In this document: piece after piece, positions 41,166 to 51,264 of the stretch
Numbering within the stretch: the stretch's first letter is position 1
How the letters are laid out: every line of letters begins with the position of its first letter
Assembly (NCBI GenBank): GCA_963819175.1
Contig: CAWFVJ010000015.1
Coordinates: 4,000-67,999 of the forward strand
Origin: CAWBRT01 sp963819175
GTDB taxonomy: Bacteria > Acidobacteriota > Terriglobia > Terriglobales > Acidobacteriaceae
Length of the DNA stretch: 64,000 bases
Direction of reading: 5' to 3'
The notes under the pieces: model-generated
The model's input: the letters and a program-made list of their open reading frames with translations, nothing else
Told to the model about the DNA's origin: nothing
Database searches by the model: none
Translations under genes and position numbers: made by a program

Positions 41166-41582
41166 TTACGACACTGTTTTGCGCGCCCGCACGTTCTCGC
41201 GGATGAAGCGGACGATCTCATCCATCGGCGTCCCCGGCGGGAAGATGGCGGCCACGCCCTTTTCCTTGAGTGAGGCGATGTCCTGATCGGGGATGATGCC
41301 GCCGACCAGCACCATCACGTCCGTCATTTCGTTCTGCTTCAGCAACTCCAGCACGCGCGGCACGATCGAGTTATGCGCGCCGCTCAGGATGGACAAGCCG
41401 ATGACGTCGACGTCTTCCTGCAGCGATGCGTTGACGATCATTTCGGGCGTCTGGCGCAGGCCGGTGTAAATGACCTCCATGCCGGCGTCGCGCAACGCGC
41501 GCGCAATCACCTTGACTCCGCGGTCGTGACCGTCCATTCCCGGTTTGGCGACAAGTACCCGTATTCTGCGGTCGGTAGCCAT
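41166..41582 (-). CDS. Methylmalonyl-CoA mutase, B12-binding subunit
   Basis: 138 residues from ATG 41582. Cobalamin-binding domain: RVLVAKPGMDGHDRGVKVIARAL with the DxHxxG cobalt-ligand His, GLSILSGAHNSIVPRVLELL, VLVGGIIPDQDIASLKEKGVAAIFPPGT. It binds adenosylcobalamin and pairs with the large catalytic chain encoded upstream, i.e. a two-chain mutase as in many archaea and acidobacteria. Confidence 0.93.
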   Translation of the reverse strand: MATDRRIRVLVAKPGMDGHDRGVKVIARALRDAGMEVIYTGLRQTPEMIVNASLQEDVDVIGLSILSGAHNSIVPRVLELLKQNEMTDVMVLVGGIIPDQDIASLKEKGVAAIFPPGTPMDEIVRFIRENVRARKTVS

Positions 41583-41646
41583 CGAGAGAACATGATACCG
41601 CAACCTGACCGGAGTCATGGGTGGGTCCAAGAATGATAATTCCGGC

Positions 41647-41777
41647 GTGTCACCCTGAGGCGCGTCCGTTTAGGGACGCAACGTAAGGGTCCATGTATTT
41701 GTTCCTCTGCGGATGCTTCAATGAAATACATAGATCGTCACGTCGGTTCGCCCCAGCGAGCCTTCTCACGATGACAC
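41647..41777. repeat. GTCACCCTGAGG-type imperfect inverted repeat
   Basis: Begins GTGTCACCCTGAGGCGCGTC and ends CTCACGATGACACC, so the termini are inverted (GTGTCA/TGACAC). The interior holds ATGTATTTG...ATACATAGATCGTCACGTCGG. Very similar to 45808-46012, partly to 49430 and 60486. Located between the two mutase genes. Confidence 0.65.
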
Positions 41778-41826
41778 CCGCGCGAAGGGTGCAGTATCTG
41801 TCCCGCAACTGAAACTGACCGGGCGG

Positions 41827-43624
41827 CTACGCGAACGCGCGCTCCTCATACGTTCCGTAGACTTCGCGCAGTGCGTCGCAGATCTCGCCAACCGTTGCAT
41901 AGGCGCGCACCGCGTCGATGATGTACGGCATGGTGTTCGCCGGCGAAATTCGTCCCGTCGGCCTCCGCCTTGGGCTCTTCGACGGCGGCACGCTTGAGTG
42001 CGTCGAGTGCGTGCCGCACCGCGTCATTGCTGCGGCGCTGGCGCAGGCTCTTCAGTTTTTCCGCCTGGTGTTTGGCGACCGTCTCATCGATATAAAGAAT
42101 GTGCGGAGGCGGCTCTTCGATGGTGAATTCGTTGGCCCCGACGATGATCTTCTCTTTGGCTTCGGCGGCGCGCTGGAACTGATAGCTGGCCTCGGCGAGT
42201 TCCTTCTGCGGATAGCCTTTCTCGATGGCCTTCACCATGCCGCCCATGGCGTCCAACTTGTCGAAATAGTCGAAAGCGCCCTTTTCCATGTCGAGCGTCA
42301 AGCGCTCCAGGAAGTAGGAGCCGGCCAGGGGATCGATGGTGTTGGCGACACCCGATTCGTAGGCAATGATCTGCTGCGTGCGCAGCGAGATGCGCGCCGC
42401 CTCGGCGGTGGGCAATGCCAGCGCCTCGTCGAAGGAGTCCGTGTGCAGCGATTGAGTCCCGCCCAAGACTGCCGCCAGCGCCTGCAGGGCAACGCGCGCA
42501 ATGTTGATCGGAGGCTGTTGCGCCGTAAGCGAGACGCCCGCCGTCTGCGTATGGAAGCGCATCAGCCGGGTGCGCTCGCTGGCCGCGCCCAGGCGATCCT
42601 TCATTAGCCGGTACCAGATTTTTCTAGCGGCGCGGTATTTCGCGATCTCTTCAAAAAAGTCGTTGTGCGCATTGAAGAAGAAGCTCAGCCGCGGGCCGAA
42701 CTCGTCCACGTCAAGCCCGCGCCGCCGGGCCCATTCAACGTACTCCACCCCATCGTAGATGGTGAAGGCCAGCTCCTGCAGCGCCGTCGAGCCGGCCTCG
42801 CGGATGTGGTATCCGCTGATGGAGATGGTGTTGAAGCGGGGCGTGAACTTCGATCCGAATTCGAAGGTATCGATCACCAGCCGCATCGATGGCGCAGGCG
42901 GGTAGATGTATTCCTTTTGCGCGATGTATTCCTTCAAGATGTCGTTCTGGATGGTGCCCGAGAGTTTCTTCCAGTCGGCGCCCTGTTTCTCGGCGACCAC
43001 CAGGTACATGGCCCACAGGATCGAAGCCGGCGAGTTGATGGTCATTGAGACCGTGGTGCTCTCCAGATCGATTCCGTTGAACAGGATCTCCATGTCCTCC
43101 AGCGAATCGATGGCGACGCCGCATTTGCCGACCTCGCCCTCGCTGAAGGGATGATCGCTGTCGTAGCCCATCAGCGTGGGCAGGTCGAAGGCCACGGAAA
43201 GGCCTCCACTGCCATGCGCCAGCAGGTACTTGTAACGCTCGTTCGTCTCTTCCGGAGAGGCAAAGCCGGAGAACTGACGCATGGTCCAGAGCTTGCCCCG
43301 GTAGCCGGTGGCATGAATTCCCCGCGTGTAGGGCGGCTGACCCGGATAGCCGAGATATTGCTCGTAATTCCAGTCATTGGGCAGATCGGCCGGCGTATAA
43401 AGCCGCCGCACAGGCTCGCCGGAAACCGTGGTAAAACGCGCGCCGCCGCGTTCATCGAGGTTGGTTCCCGTAGGTGCGCCAAGCGGCTTCTCTGGAGTCC
43501 GTTCCAGTACGGGAGAGAGCGTCTTCTCCACCCACTCCCATTCGCTGTGGGCGGGCGAGCGGCCGGTGAAGACATCTGCCGCGAGCGCTTCGGCTACCTT
43601 GCTGGCGTTTTTCTCGTCAGGCAT
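41827..43624 (-). CDS. Methylmalonyl-CoA mutase, large (catalytic) chain, 3' frameshift
   Basis: About 598 residues. Includes LYTPADLPNDWNYEQYLGYPGQPPYTRGIH, WTMRQFSGFASPEETNERYKYLL, GLSVAFDLPTLMGYDSDHP, VSMTINSPASILWAMYL, FNTISISGYHIREAGSTALQELAFT and GGTQSLHTDSFDEALALPT. Near 41945 the frame changes; the alternative frame supplies PANTMPYIIDAVRAYATVGEICDALREVYG, the conserved end, stopping at 41827. One indel explains it. It isomerises (R)-methylmalonyl-CoA to succinyl-CoA with the B12 subunit at 41166. Confidence 0.93.
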
Positions 43625-43817
43625 CAGAACTCCTTGAAGACCCGCCGTCCGGGTTCATAGAACTCCGCGCTCCCTGCGGAAGCCAATTCCGCTGGCGCAA
43701 AAGTCCCACTTCCTTAAGATGCCATTCAGGGCGAAGAGGCTCATTACTGCAAGCCAGATTGCACTCGCAACGCTGAAACGATAGCGAAATCCTTCCGCCG
43801 GAGCAACCCGGTCCAAC

Positions 43818-44135
43818 TCACCGCATTCCCCCGTGGAATCGACCAAACCCATGGGCAAGCATGAGCGACATGATCAGGATGCCTGCACCCAGGGTGAGCA
43901 CGTGTCGAGTCTTGCGCAGATCGAAGGTGCCGACACGACAGACAAGAAGGTAACCGATGGCGAGGTTGAAAAGCCCCCACAGGACATTGACCATCGAGGA
44001 GGACAAGCCCACACCGGGCGGTGACGCGAAGGGGCTCTGGAAGGCGTGCCCCGAGATTCCATTACCGAGATGGGGCAAGGTGTTCGCAAGGAATGCACCC
44101 CCGAAGAAATACGCCACGTAGTGGTACCAACGCAT
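43818..44135 (-). CDS. Small integral membrane protein (105 aa)
   Basis: ATG 44135 with GAGGGG upstream. 105 residues with three or four hydrophobic helices (YHYVAYFFGGAFLANTLPHL, SMVNVLWGLFNLAIGYLLVC, VLTLGAGILIMSLMLAHGFG) and HGFGRFHGGMR at the end. No named family recognised. Divergent from the sigma factor gene. Confidence 0.62.
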   Translation of the reverse strand: MRWYHYVAYFFGGAFLANTLPHLGNGISGHAFQSPFASPPGVGLSSSMVNVLWGLFNLAIGYLLVCRVGTFDLRKTRHVLTLGAGILIMSLMLAHGFGRFHGGMR

Positions 44136-44365
44136 GTGTTGTTCCCCTCTGACTTCCAAACCCAATGAAGACTAAATCTCACGATTTTAACGCCTTGCAA
44201 ATTGTTGGGACAAACGGAGCAGCACCCGGTGAGTACATCACATCTGAGTGGGTGTAGCTCAAATGCAGTCTGCTCCGCGCCGGGCCGCACTGACCGGTTT
44301 TCAGTGTGCGGTCTTCGACAGTGCGCGGAGTATGGAATCGCGATTTTCGAATCTCTGGAAGAACG

Positions 44366-44962
44366 ATGGCCACAGCGCCTAATTCGGACTTGCAAGCCTC
44401 GCACCCTGTTGATTCGTCCACGGCCGGCCGCTCCGGCGAAACCGATTACCGGCTGGTGACGCGCATCGTGCATCGCGACGAAGGCGCATTCGGGGCCATC
44501 TACGACCGCTATTCCCGCGTGGTTTACTCGGTGGCGCTGCGTGTGGTGAGGGACGCCGGCATTGCGGAAGATATTCTGCATGACATCTTTCTGAACTTGT
44601 GGCGATCGCCGCAGCAGTTCGACGGAGCGCGCGGCAAACTGGCTCCCTGGCTGGCGGTCATCGCGCGCAACCGCGCCATCGACTGGATACGCAAGCAGCG
44701 TCTCCAGGAAGATCTGTCGGAAGTTCAACTGGTGGCCGACGAGGACATGGCCGGCGAGGTTGAGCGCAAGTTGGCGATTGAAAGGGTTCGCCTGGCGTTG
44801 AACGCCCTGCCGGAAAAACAACGAGTAGCGCTGGAGCTGGCATTTTTCCAGGGACTGACGCATGCAGATATCGCTGCCCAGGCGGGCGAGCCGCTGGGCA
44901 CGATCAAAACGCGAATCCGTTCGGCACTGCTTGCCGTCAGGAGGGCGCTGGAACAACGATGA
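44366..44962 (+). CDS. ECF RNA polymerase sigma factor
   Basis: 198 residues from ATG 44366 (GGAAG upstream). Region 2: GAIYDRYSRVVYSVALRVV, AEDILHDIFLNLWRSPQQFDG, LAPWLAVIARNRAIDWIRKQR; region 4: LPEKQRVALELAFFQGLTHADIAAQAGEPLGTIKTRIRSALLAVRRAL. Group-IV (SigK-like) sigma factor. Its TGA overlaps the ATG of an anti-sigma gene, so the pair is cotranslated. Confidence 0.95.
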   Translation: MATAPNSDLQASHPVDSSTAGRSGETDYRLVTRIVHRDEGAFGAIYDRYSRVVYSVALRVVRDAGIAEDILHDIFLNLWRSPQQFDGARGKLAPWLAVIARNRAIDWIRKQRLQEDLSEVQLVADEDMAGEVERKLAIERVRLALNALPEKQRVALELAFFQGLTHADIAAQAGEPLGTIKTRIRSALLAVRRALEQR

Positions 44963-45762
44963 ACACACACGAGATTTCCACCGACGATCTGGCCCTCTAT
45001 GCGATGCGCTCGTTGGAGTCGGCGGAGGTGTCGCGCATCTCCGGGCACCTCGGTTCCTGTAGTTCGTGCCGCACCGAACTGCAGCGTATTCGGACGGACT
45101 TAGCAGCCGTAGCCCTCACCGCTCCCGAGGTCGCTCCGCCCGCGCGTGTGCGCGAACGCTTGTTCGCCGATATCGGCGAAGAGACAATCCATGAGATCGG
45201 CAGCAGCCGGAAGCCCGCCGAGGCGGCGTATCCGCGCTGGTGGGCGGCCATTTATACCGGGGCTCTTATGCTGGCCATTGCCGCGGGTCTGTTATGGACG
45301 GAAAATGCGCGGCTGCGTTTTCAACTCACAGCGTTGCGGCAGGACCTGCACAAGGAGCAGACACAACATCAGCAGGAACAGGCATCTTTGGAAAACGCAT
45401 CGCATGTGCTGGCCATGCTGAACTCGCGCTCCACCATGCGCGTGCCGATGAAAGCCGGACTGGCTAAGCGGGAACCTCAGGCTGAGGCGATCTATTCGCG
45501 CGAGCAGGGCCGGCTGTTGCTGATGGCCAGCAATCTGCGGGCGCTGCCGGCGCACATGACCTACCAACTCTGGATACTGCCCATGCAAGGTGCTCCCATC
45601 TCCGCTGGTATGGTGAAGCCCGACGCACAGGGAAGCGCCACGATGATGTGTCCGCAGGCTCCGGCGGTGGAAGCCAAGGGGTTCGCGCTCACAATCGAGC
45701 CGGAAGAAGGTTCTCCGGCCCCAACCTCCAACCCGGTGCTGGTGGGAGAAGTCCCTTCGTAA
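44959..45762 (+). CDS. Anti-sigma factor, RskA/zinc-binding type
   Basis: 267 residues. N-terminal zinc anti-sigma domain (DLALYAMRSLESAEVSRISGHLGSCSSCRTEL, HxxxCxxC), one transmembrane helix (WWAAIYTGALMLAIAAGLLW), a coiled coil, then the RskA periplasmic domain (LLMASNLRALPAHMTYQLWILPMQGAPISAGMVKPD). It would hold the upstream sigma factor at the membrane until released by regulated proteolysis. Confidence 0.93.
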   Translation: MNTHEISTDDLALYAMRSLESAEVSRISGHLGSCSSCRTELQRIRTDLAAVALTAPEVAPPARVRERLFADIGEETIHEIGSSRKPAEAAYPRWWAAIYTGALMLAIAAGLLWTENARLRFQLTALRQDLHKEQTQHQQEQASLENASHVLAMLNSRSTMRVPMKAGLAKREPQAEAIYSREQGRLLLMASNLRALPAHMTYQLWILPMQGAPISAGMVKPDAQGSATMMCPQAPAVEAKGFALTIEPEEGSPAPTSNPVLVGEVPS

Positions 45763-45807
45763 AGCTGCGCGACGTGCGGTTTCGAGTGAAGGGCAACTGC
45801 TTTAGCA

Positions 45808-46012
45808 TGTCACCCTGAGGAGCGTCCGTAAGGATGCGACGTGAGGGTCCATGCATTTGTTTTTTTCGGCCCCAGGTGTGGTTGGTGAAATGCATAGATT
45901 GTCACGTCGGTTCGCACAGGCGGCGAACCTGAAACCGAGTTCCTTCGCTGCGCTCAGGATTTCGCCTGCGGGCTCAGACGCCCGCAAAACGGCTCAACCT
46001 CACGATGACACC
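45808..46012. repeat. GTCACCCTGAGG-type long imperfect inverted repeat
   Basis: Starts ATGTCACCCTGAGGAGCGTC, contains ATGCATTTG...ATGCATAGATTGTCACGTCGG and closes CTCACGATGACACC. Closest relative is 41647-41777; this copy carries about 60 extra bases in the right half. Confidence 0.65.
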
Positions 46013-46054
46013 AGCGACGGCGCCGCCGGAAAAACGGCGCGTTTCGAAAACAAG

Positions 46055-46081
46055 AAAAAGGCGGCCTGCGAGGGCCGCCTT
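46055..46081 (-). terminator. Rho-independent terminator, minus strand
   Basis: Stem AAGGCGGCC (46058-46066) with GGCCGCCTT (46073-46081), then TTTTTC on the minus strand, 20 bases downstream of the TolC-like gene. Confidence 0.85.
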
Positions 46082-46099
46082 AAACGCGTGCAAGAATAC

Positions 46100-48233
46100 T
46101 CAGGGTTGCGGAGGCGGAGCCGTTGGCTGATTCGGCTGGCCAGGTCCCGGGTAGTTCGGCGTGTTCAGCAACGGTTGGGTCGAAGTTCCCTTGGGCGGGA
46201 TCTCCGGCGAAACCGCGGTCGGCAGGTTCTTGGTCGGGGCCGCGTCGGGTGTCAGCGGCAGAATGCTGATCTTGCCGGTCTCGGCGTCGGCCAGCAGAAT
46301 GCCATTGCGCTGTAGCGTGCGCGACATCACCTGATCGAAATTGACGTGCGATTTGGCATAGGCGATCTTGGCTGCCAGCAGGTTCTCCTCGGCCGTAGCC
46401 AGATTGGTTTCCTGCTGGAAGACCAGGTAACTGGTCGAAGCGCCAAACTGATACTTCTTCTGCTCCGCCTGCAAATTTGCCTGTGCGTAACGCTCCGCTT
46501 CAACCGCTGCGTCCACGCGGGCTTTGTTCTGCTGCAAGGCAAACTGCGCGTTGCGAACGGCGATGATGACCTGGTTCTCCAACTGCTGCAAGCGCACCTG
46601 CGCCTGGCGGATTTCCAACTCGGAGCGCACTTGCACCGACTGCGCCTGGCGGTTGCGGATCGGTATGATCAGGTTCAGAGCCACGCCTTTATCCGGCGCG
46701 CTGTTGTTGAATGCGTCGCTGAACGCCGAGCCGTAGCCGGATGGAGAAGGGAACGGCGGAGTGCAGATGGAAGTTCCGACAAACCGGCTTCCGGCCGCGC
46801 ACAGGTTATTGTTGAAGGTCCCGGCCAGCGAAGATCCCCCGTAGAATCCCACCAGGTCCAGCATGGGCAGCAAGCCGTTTGCAGCCGCCTTGGCGTTGAG
46901 CAGGCGGTTCTTCAGGTCGATTCGCGCCTGCGTTAGGGTGGGATTTTTTGCGACCGCCTCGGTGACCAAGTCCTGCGTCGGTTCAACTGCCTCGGTGAGG
47001 GGGATGACCATCGTATCGGTCGGAACAATCGGCGCGAAGCGCACCTGCGAAGCACCTATGTTCCGGCTGAGTGCGTTGATGGTGTAGAGCTGTTGCAATT
47101 GCAGGTTGGTTTCGGAAACGATAACGTTCTGGCGCGCGGTCGCGACCTGCGACTCCGCGTTCGTGACATCGATTGGAGCCAGCGTGCCGATCTGCAACTG
47201 CTTCTTGTTGTCGGAGAGCGTGCGCTCGGCGAACGCCATGGTCTCCTTTTTCACTCGCAAATCTTCGTAGGCGCTCACCAGGTCCCAGTAGATATCCTGG
47301 ATCTGCGCTACCGTGGAGATAATCTGCTGGCGGAACGATTCGTCGGTGATCAAGCGATTGTTTTTGGAGATCGTGATAAAGCGGTTGTTGACCGCCCAGC
47401 TCCGGCCCTGAAGCAGGTGTTGCGTAAGCGTCAGCCGGAAACTCGATGCCAGTTCGGGGACAAATGTCGCAAAAGAGCTGTTGGTGGTAAGTCGCGTGTT
47501 GTTGAACGTAACGCCCAGATTTGTTCCGGTGACGAACCCCTGGGAGTAGGTGAAGTTCGCCGTGCTGGTGTTTTGCGATACGTCCAACTGCCCGGTTGTG
47601 GCATTTCCCTGCGGCGAGACCGCGCGTTCGATTTGAAAGATTGCCGACGACCGATGGATCGAACTGCGGTGCCGCCGGTCCGGCGCCCAGCGACGACAGA
47701 ACCAGGCCGGATGTGCCGGCGCCCGCGCCGCCCGTGCCCGCGGTGGTGCCGCCCGCGCTGCTGCCGGTTGAGGTCAGCGCGCCTCCGGACACACCGGTTC
47801 CGGTGCCGCCCGGCGTGCCGGACACAACGCCCGTGGCGACGCCCAGCGGTGTGCCGCCGCCCTTGGTGCGTAGAACATCCGTATCCGCGATGGGCAGGTT
47901 GTAGCGCGCAATGTCGATATCGAGGTTATCCTGCAGCGCAATCGCGATGGCATCGCTCATCGAGAGCATGATCACGCCATCTTTAATCAGCGAATCGAGC
48001 CGTGGCGAATTCATCAGGTTCACCGGCGGAACGCTGCGGCTTTTGTAGGGTCCCGTCACGGTCAGGACCGACCGGGGCACGCCGTAATTCTGCATGGCGG
48101 TCTGATTGGTCGGGGCATCGGGAAGGGGCTTGCTGCCCGGGTCCTGCTGAGCGGAACTCCCGCTGACCATCAGTGCAAGCGAGGCTACGATTACCGCCGC
48201 CTTCGAAAAGGCAAGGGAGCGTAAGGCTGGCAT
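46100..48233 (-). CDS. TolC-like outer-membrane efflux protein, frameshifted
   Basis: ATG 48233 (GGAGAAGAAGAG upstream) starts a signal peptide (FSKAAVIVASLALMVSGSSA). The first frame runs through LSMSDAIAIALQDNLDIDIARYNLPIADTDVLRTKGGG and a Gly/Thr/Ser-rich stretch to FDPSVVGNL. From about 47640 the continuing frame reads IERAVSPQGNATTGQLDVSQ, then ITISKNNRLITDESFRQQI, QIGTLAPIDVTNAESQVATAR and the second repeat FGASTSYLVFQQETNLATAEENLLAAKIAYAKS, ending in a Pro-rich tail. Joined ~710 residues: two outer-membrane-efflux domains. Single indel likely. No periplasmic adaptor or pump is adjacent. Confidence 0.88.
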
Positions 48234-48530
48234 TCTCTTCTTCTCCGGAATATCACTGCTGATCGGTGTCTGGTTCATTCGACAATGAGTATGACGTCCC
48301 TAAGTCCTTCCGCACGGATGCTGACGCCAATGCTGAAAGGTGCAAGCTTCATTTCCATCGAGTTCGTAATCGTGGCGGGCCAAAGCGTGCCACGAACCAG
48401 GTCGCAAACTTCCAAACCGTCTGCCGCCGAACTTGCACCAACAGAGCAGAGTTCACGAAAAAGCCTGGAAGTGAAATAGTATATAGCCGACCGGGTAATT
48501 TGGACGGTGATCTCGTACGCGGTAAATGCC

Positions 48531-49364
48531 ATGCAACCGCCGCAGCAGGCAAATAACATCAACCCGAACCCCAAGGAACACTGTTTGTTGCGCACTCTTA
48601 AGCTCACCATCAGCTACGACGGTTACGATTACCACGGGTGGCAGGTGCAACCGGGGGCCGCGACCATACAAGGCACGCTGGCCGCCGCAATCGAGACCGT
48701 CACCGGAGAAAAGCTTCTGCCGCAGGGCTCCGGACGGACCGATGCCGGTGTGCATGCGCTGGCACAGGTTGCGAGCTTTCAAACCGAGTCGCGAATTCCG
48801 CTGGAAAATTTCAGGATCGTGCTCAACGACCGACTGCCTCCGGCGATACGCGTGCTTCGCGTGGAAGAGGCGGCCGCCGGCTTTCATGCCCGGCACTCCG
48901 CACGCGGGAAGAGCTACGAGTATCGCATCTACCGCGGAGATATTTGTCCGCCGTTCCTCATCCGCTATGTGACCCATCATCCCTATCCGCTCGACGAGCG
49001 ATCGATGGCCGAGGCAGCGCCGCTGATCGTCGGCCAGCACGACTTCACCTCGTTCGCGGCAGCCGATTCCGACCGCACCCAACGGCTGCAAGACGCGGGT
49101 GCCGCTCCGCCAAGGCATGTGGGGAACGTGCGCACAATCGTCGAATCACGGCTGGAGCGACAGGGAGATTTACTGTTCTATCGAGTGCGTGGCGACGGCT
49201 TTTTGCACCACATGGTGCGCAACCTGGTGGGAACGCTTTTGCTGGTAGGGAAGGGAACGCTGGCGCCCGCGGATGTGCGGCGCATCCTGGAGCTTCGCGA
49301 CCGCTCCGCCGCCGGCCCGACCGCGCCCGCCAGCGGCCTGTTCCTGGTCTCAGTGGAATACTGA
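48531..49364 (+). CDS. truA: tRNA pseudouridine(38-40) synthase TruA
   Basis: 277 residues from ATG 48531; a TTG at 48588 (AAGGA upstream) would give a start just before RTLKLTISYDGYDYHGWQ, as in many TruA proteins. Catalytic GSGRTDAGVHALAQ, then FHARHSARGKSYEYRI and DGFLHHMVRNLVGTLL. Modifies uridines in the tRNA anticodon arm. Confidence 0.94.
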   Translation: MQPPQQANNINPNPKEHCLLRTLKLTISYDGYDYHGWQVQPGAATIQGTLAAAIETVTGEKLLPQGSGRTDAGVHALAQVASFQTESRIPLENFRIVLNDRLPPAIRVLRVEEAAAGFHARHSARGKSYEYRIYRGDICPPFLIRYVTHHPYPLDERSMAEAAPLIVGQHDFTSFAAADSDRTQRLQDAGAAPPRHVGNVRTIVESRLERQGDLLFYRVRGDGFLHHMVRNLVGTLLLVGKGTLAPADVRRILELRDRSAAGPTAPASGLFLVSVEY

Positions 49365-49429
49365 AGCCTTTCGAACACGTTTCCAAAATAGCCTCTTTGA
49401 AGGGGCATGGATACTGTGTCCTTCGCTAC

Positions 49430-49567
49430 GGTGACATCGTGAGGAGGTATCGCTCGGTCGAACCGACGTGACGATCCTAAGCATTTCCGGTGTTCACCCG
49501 AAGCCCGGAGAAGGCAAATACATAGATCCTTACGTCGCGTCCTCGCGGACGACTCCTCAGGGTGACA
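49430..49567. repeat. Composite GTCACC/CTCAGGGTGAC-type repeat
   Basis: Left unit around GGTGACATCGTGAGGAGGTA and ACCGACGTGACGATCCTAAG; right unit AATACATAGATCCTTACGTC...CTCCTCAGGGTGAC. It contains the same words as 41647 and 45808 in inverted order. Downstream of truA. Confidence 0.55.
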
Positions 49568-49666
49568 GCAGCTGGTATAGCCATCCTCCGGAGGCACAAA
49601 GAATTCCGTGTCACAGAGTTCAGAGAGAAGATTTTGTAAGACTAGAAGTATTAGATTGGAAACGTC

Positions 49667-50521
49667 ATGAATGCAATAGACATCGATCACGCTGGAGTTG
49701 CCGGACACGACCTCGACTCGCTGGCTGCGGCTTTCGAACGACTTGGGTTCAAGTTGACGCCGAGGGCGCGGCACTCCGGCAGGCGGAAGCCCGATGGCCC
49801 GGTCGAGCCGTTCGGCACCGCCAATCGCTGCATCATGCTGCGCCGGGGATACCTGGAACTGATCGCGATTGTCGACCCGGGTTGCTATAGCAACGGGCTG
49901 GAGAGCTTTCTTGCGAGGCATCCGGGACTGCATATCATCGCTCTCTCGATAGGCGACGAGGTGGAGAACCTGCGGCGTCTGCGGCAAGCGGGCATAGACA
50001 TTCCGGGCGTCGCCTGGTTGGAGCGCCCCGTCGACGACGCCGACCCGAACGGCCTGCGCGCTCGCTTCGCCCGGCTGCCGCTGCCGGACGCGCCGGAGGG
50101 CCGCATCCAGTTGATTCGCCATCTCACGCCCGAGGCGATATGGCAGCCGCGATTCATGGACCATCCCAACCACGCGGTTGCCCTGGAGGAAGTTGTGCTT
50201 GCCGTGGAGAATCCGGCGGAATCGGCGGCGCGCTTTTCGTTGCTTGCCGGCCGCTCCGCTGTGGCCGACGCAGCCGGAGGATACGCGCTCAACTTCGAGC
50301 ACAGCCGCCTGCGCCTGCTGCCGCCGGAAGCATTGCGCGCGGAACTGCCGGAAGTCGCGATTGATTCTTTGCCGCTGATCGCCGCGATTGCCATTCGTAC
50401 GGACGATGGCGCCAAGGCCATCCGGAGGCTCGCGCAGGGAGTTGCGCATCGCGAAACGCCCGGCGGCGTGGTCGTGGCGCCGCAGGCAGCCGGAGGAGCG
50501 GCCATCATCTTTAAGGGATAG
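49667..50521 (+). CDS. VOC/glyoxalase-like family protein
   Basis: 284 residues. Starts IDIDHAGVAGHDLDSLAAAFERLGFKLTPRARHSG, the first vicinal-oxygen-chelate half with a metal-type His, followed by FGTANRCIMLRRGYLELIAIVDP. The second half (HPNHAVALEEVVLAVENPAESAARFSLLAGR) repeats the pattern. Matches the glyoxalase-3-like group; substrate unknown. Alone between truA and a small zinc-ribbon gene. Confidence 0.83.
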   Translation: MNAIDIDHAGVAGHDLDSLAAAFERLGFKLTPRARHSGRRKPDGPVEPFGTANRCIMLRRGYLELIAIVDPGCYSNGLESFLARHPGLHIIALSIGDEVENLRRLRQAGIDIPGVAWLERPVDDADPNGLRARFARLPLPDAPEGRIQLIRHLTPEAIWQPRFMDHPNHAVALEEVVLAVENPAESAARFSLLAGRSAVADAAGGYALNFEHSRLRLLPPEALRAELPEVAIDSLPLIAAIAIRTDDGAKAIRRLAQGVAHRETPGGVVVAPQAAGGAAIIFKG

Positions 50522-50624
50522 TCGGCAAGGATAGTCAGCAGGGACCGAGTTCCTGAGCTAAAATAGTCGTATACCAAACCCTCCGGCTGAAGCGCCTGTT
50601 GGGGCAAAATCACAAAGGAAACCC

Positions 50625-51008
50625 GTGGCCACAGAAGCAACGCAAATGGAACCGATCGCAAGCTCAAACACCGCTCAGACGCAGCAATTGCCCAATCACA
50701 AAGTAAAGATCAAGATGCCTTTGCAGCGCGCCTGCAATGAAAAAGATGAGAAGGGCAAGCTGTGCGGCGGGCACCTGAAACGATGGTTCTACGCCTTCGA
50801 CACGGTCGAATGCGCTTGTGGAGACGTGGAGCGCGCCTGGGGAAAGAACGCGGAAGTGTACCGCTGCGAGCATTGCAAGACGGTTTATCTGCCGAGCGCA
50901 GCGGAGCCCAAGGGCAAAAACGTGGCCGGAATCGGGCAGATTACCATCGTCGGCCTACCCACCAAAAAGGACGAAGAACCCGCCGTAAAGGACGATAAAA
51001 AGGCATAA
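50625..51008 (+). CDS. Conserved-looking zinc-ribbon protein (127 aa)
   Basis: GTG 50625 follows AAAGGAAA. Two Cys clusters, RACNEKDEKGKLCGGHL and CACGDVERAWGKNAEVYRCEHCKTVYLP, look like a zinc ribbon, with a charged Lys/Glu/Asp C-terminal tail. No family recognised. Codon use matches neighbours, so probably a native chromosomal gene. Confidence 0.6.
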   Translation: MATEATQMEPIASSNTAQTQQLPNHKVKIKMPLQRACNEKDEKGKLCGGHLKRWFYAFDTVECACGDVERAWGKNAEVYRCEHCKTVYLPSAAEPKGKNVAGIGQITIVGLPTKKDEEPAVKDDKKA

Positions 51009-51114
51009 AAGACACCGATTGCGCAGCCGTTCTATGTCCGATAATGATTACGTGACCGATAATGCGTAATCTGAAGATAGTCCTAGCTGCTTATCTGACA
51101 AGTTTCAAGAAATT

Positions 51115-51148
51115 CCAGCCCGGCCAGCGCCTGATGGCTGGGTTTTTT
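51115..51148 (+). terminator. Rho-independent terminator
   Basis: Stem CCAGCC (51115-51120) with GGCTGG (51136-51141) and a T6 run, about 100 bases after the zinc-ribbon gene. Confidence 0.7.
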
Positions 51149-51264
51149 CGTGTTGAAACTGTTTCCGCTCGGAGCGTGATTGAGGGAACGAAAGTGATAA
51201 GGGCCACACCCATCTAACCCCAAACCGGACTCGCTGTCAGCCGGTTTGGGTGCGCATGAGCTGA

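Noticed and set aside
49178..50449. 423-codon minus-strand frame spanning truA and the VOC gene
   Set aside because: Runs antisense across two real genes and the repeat between them.
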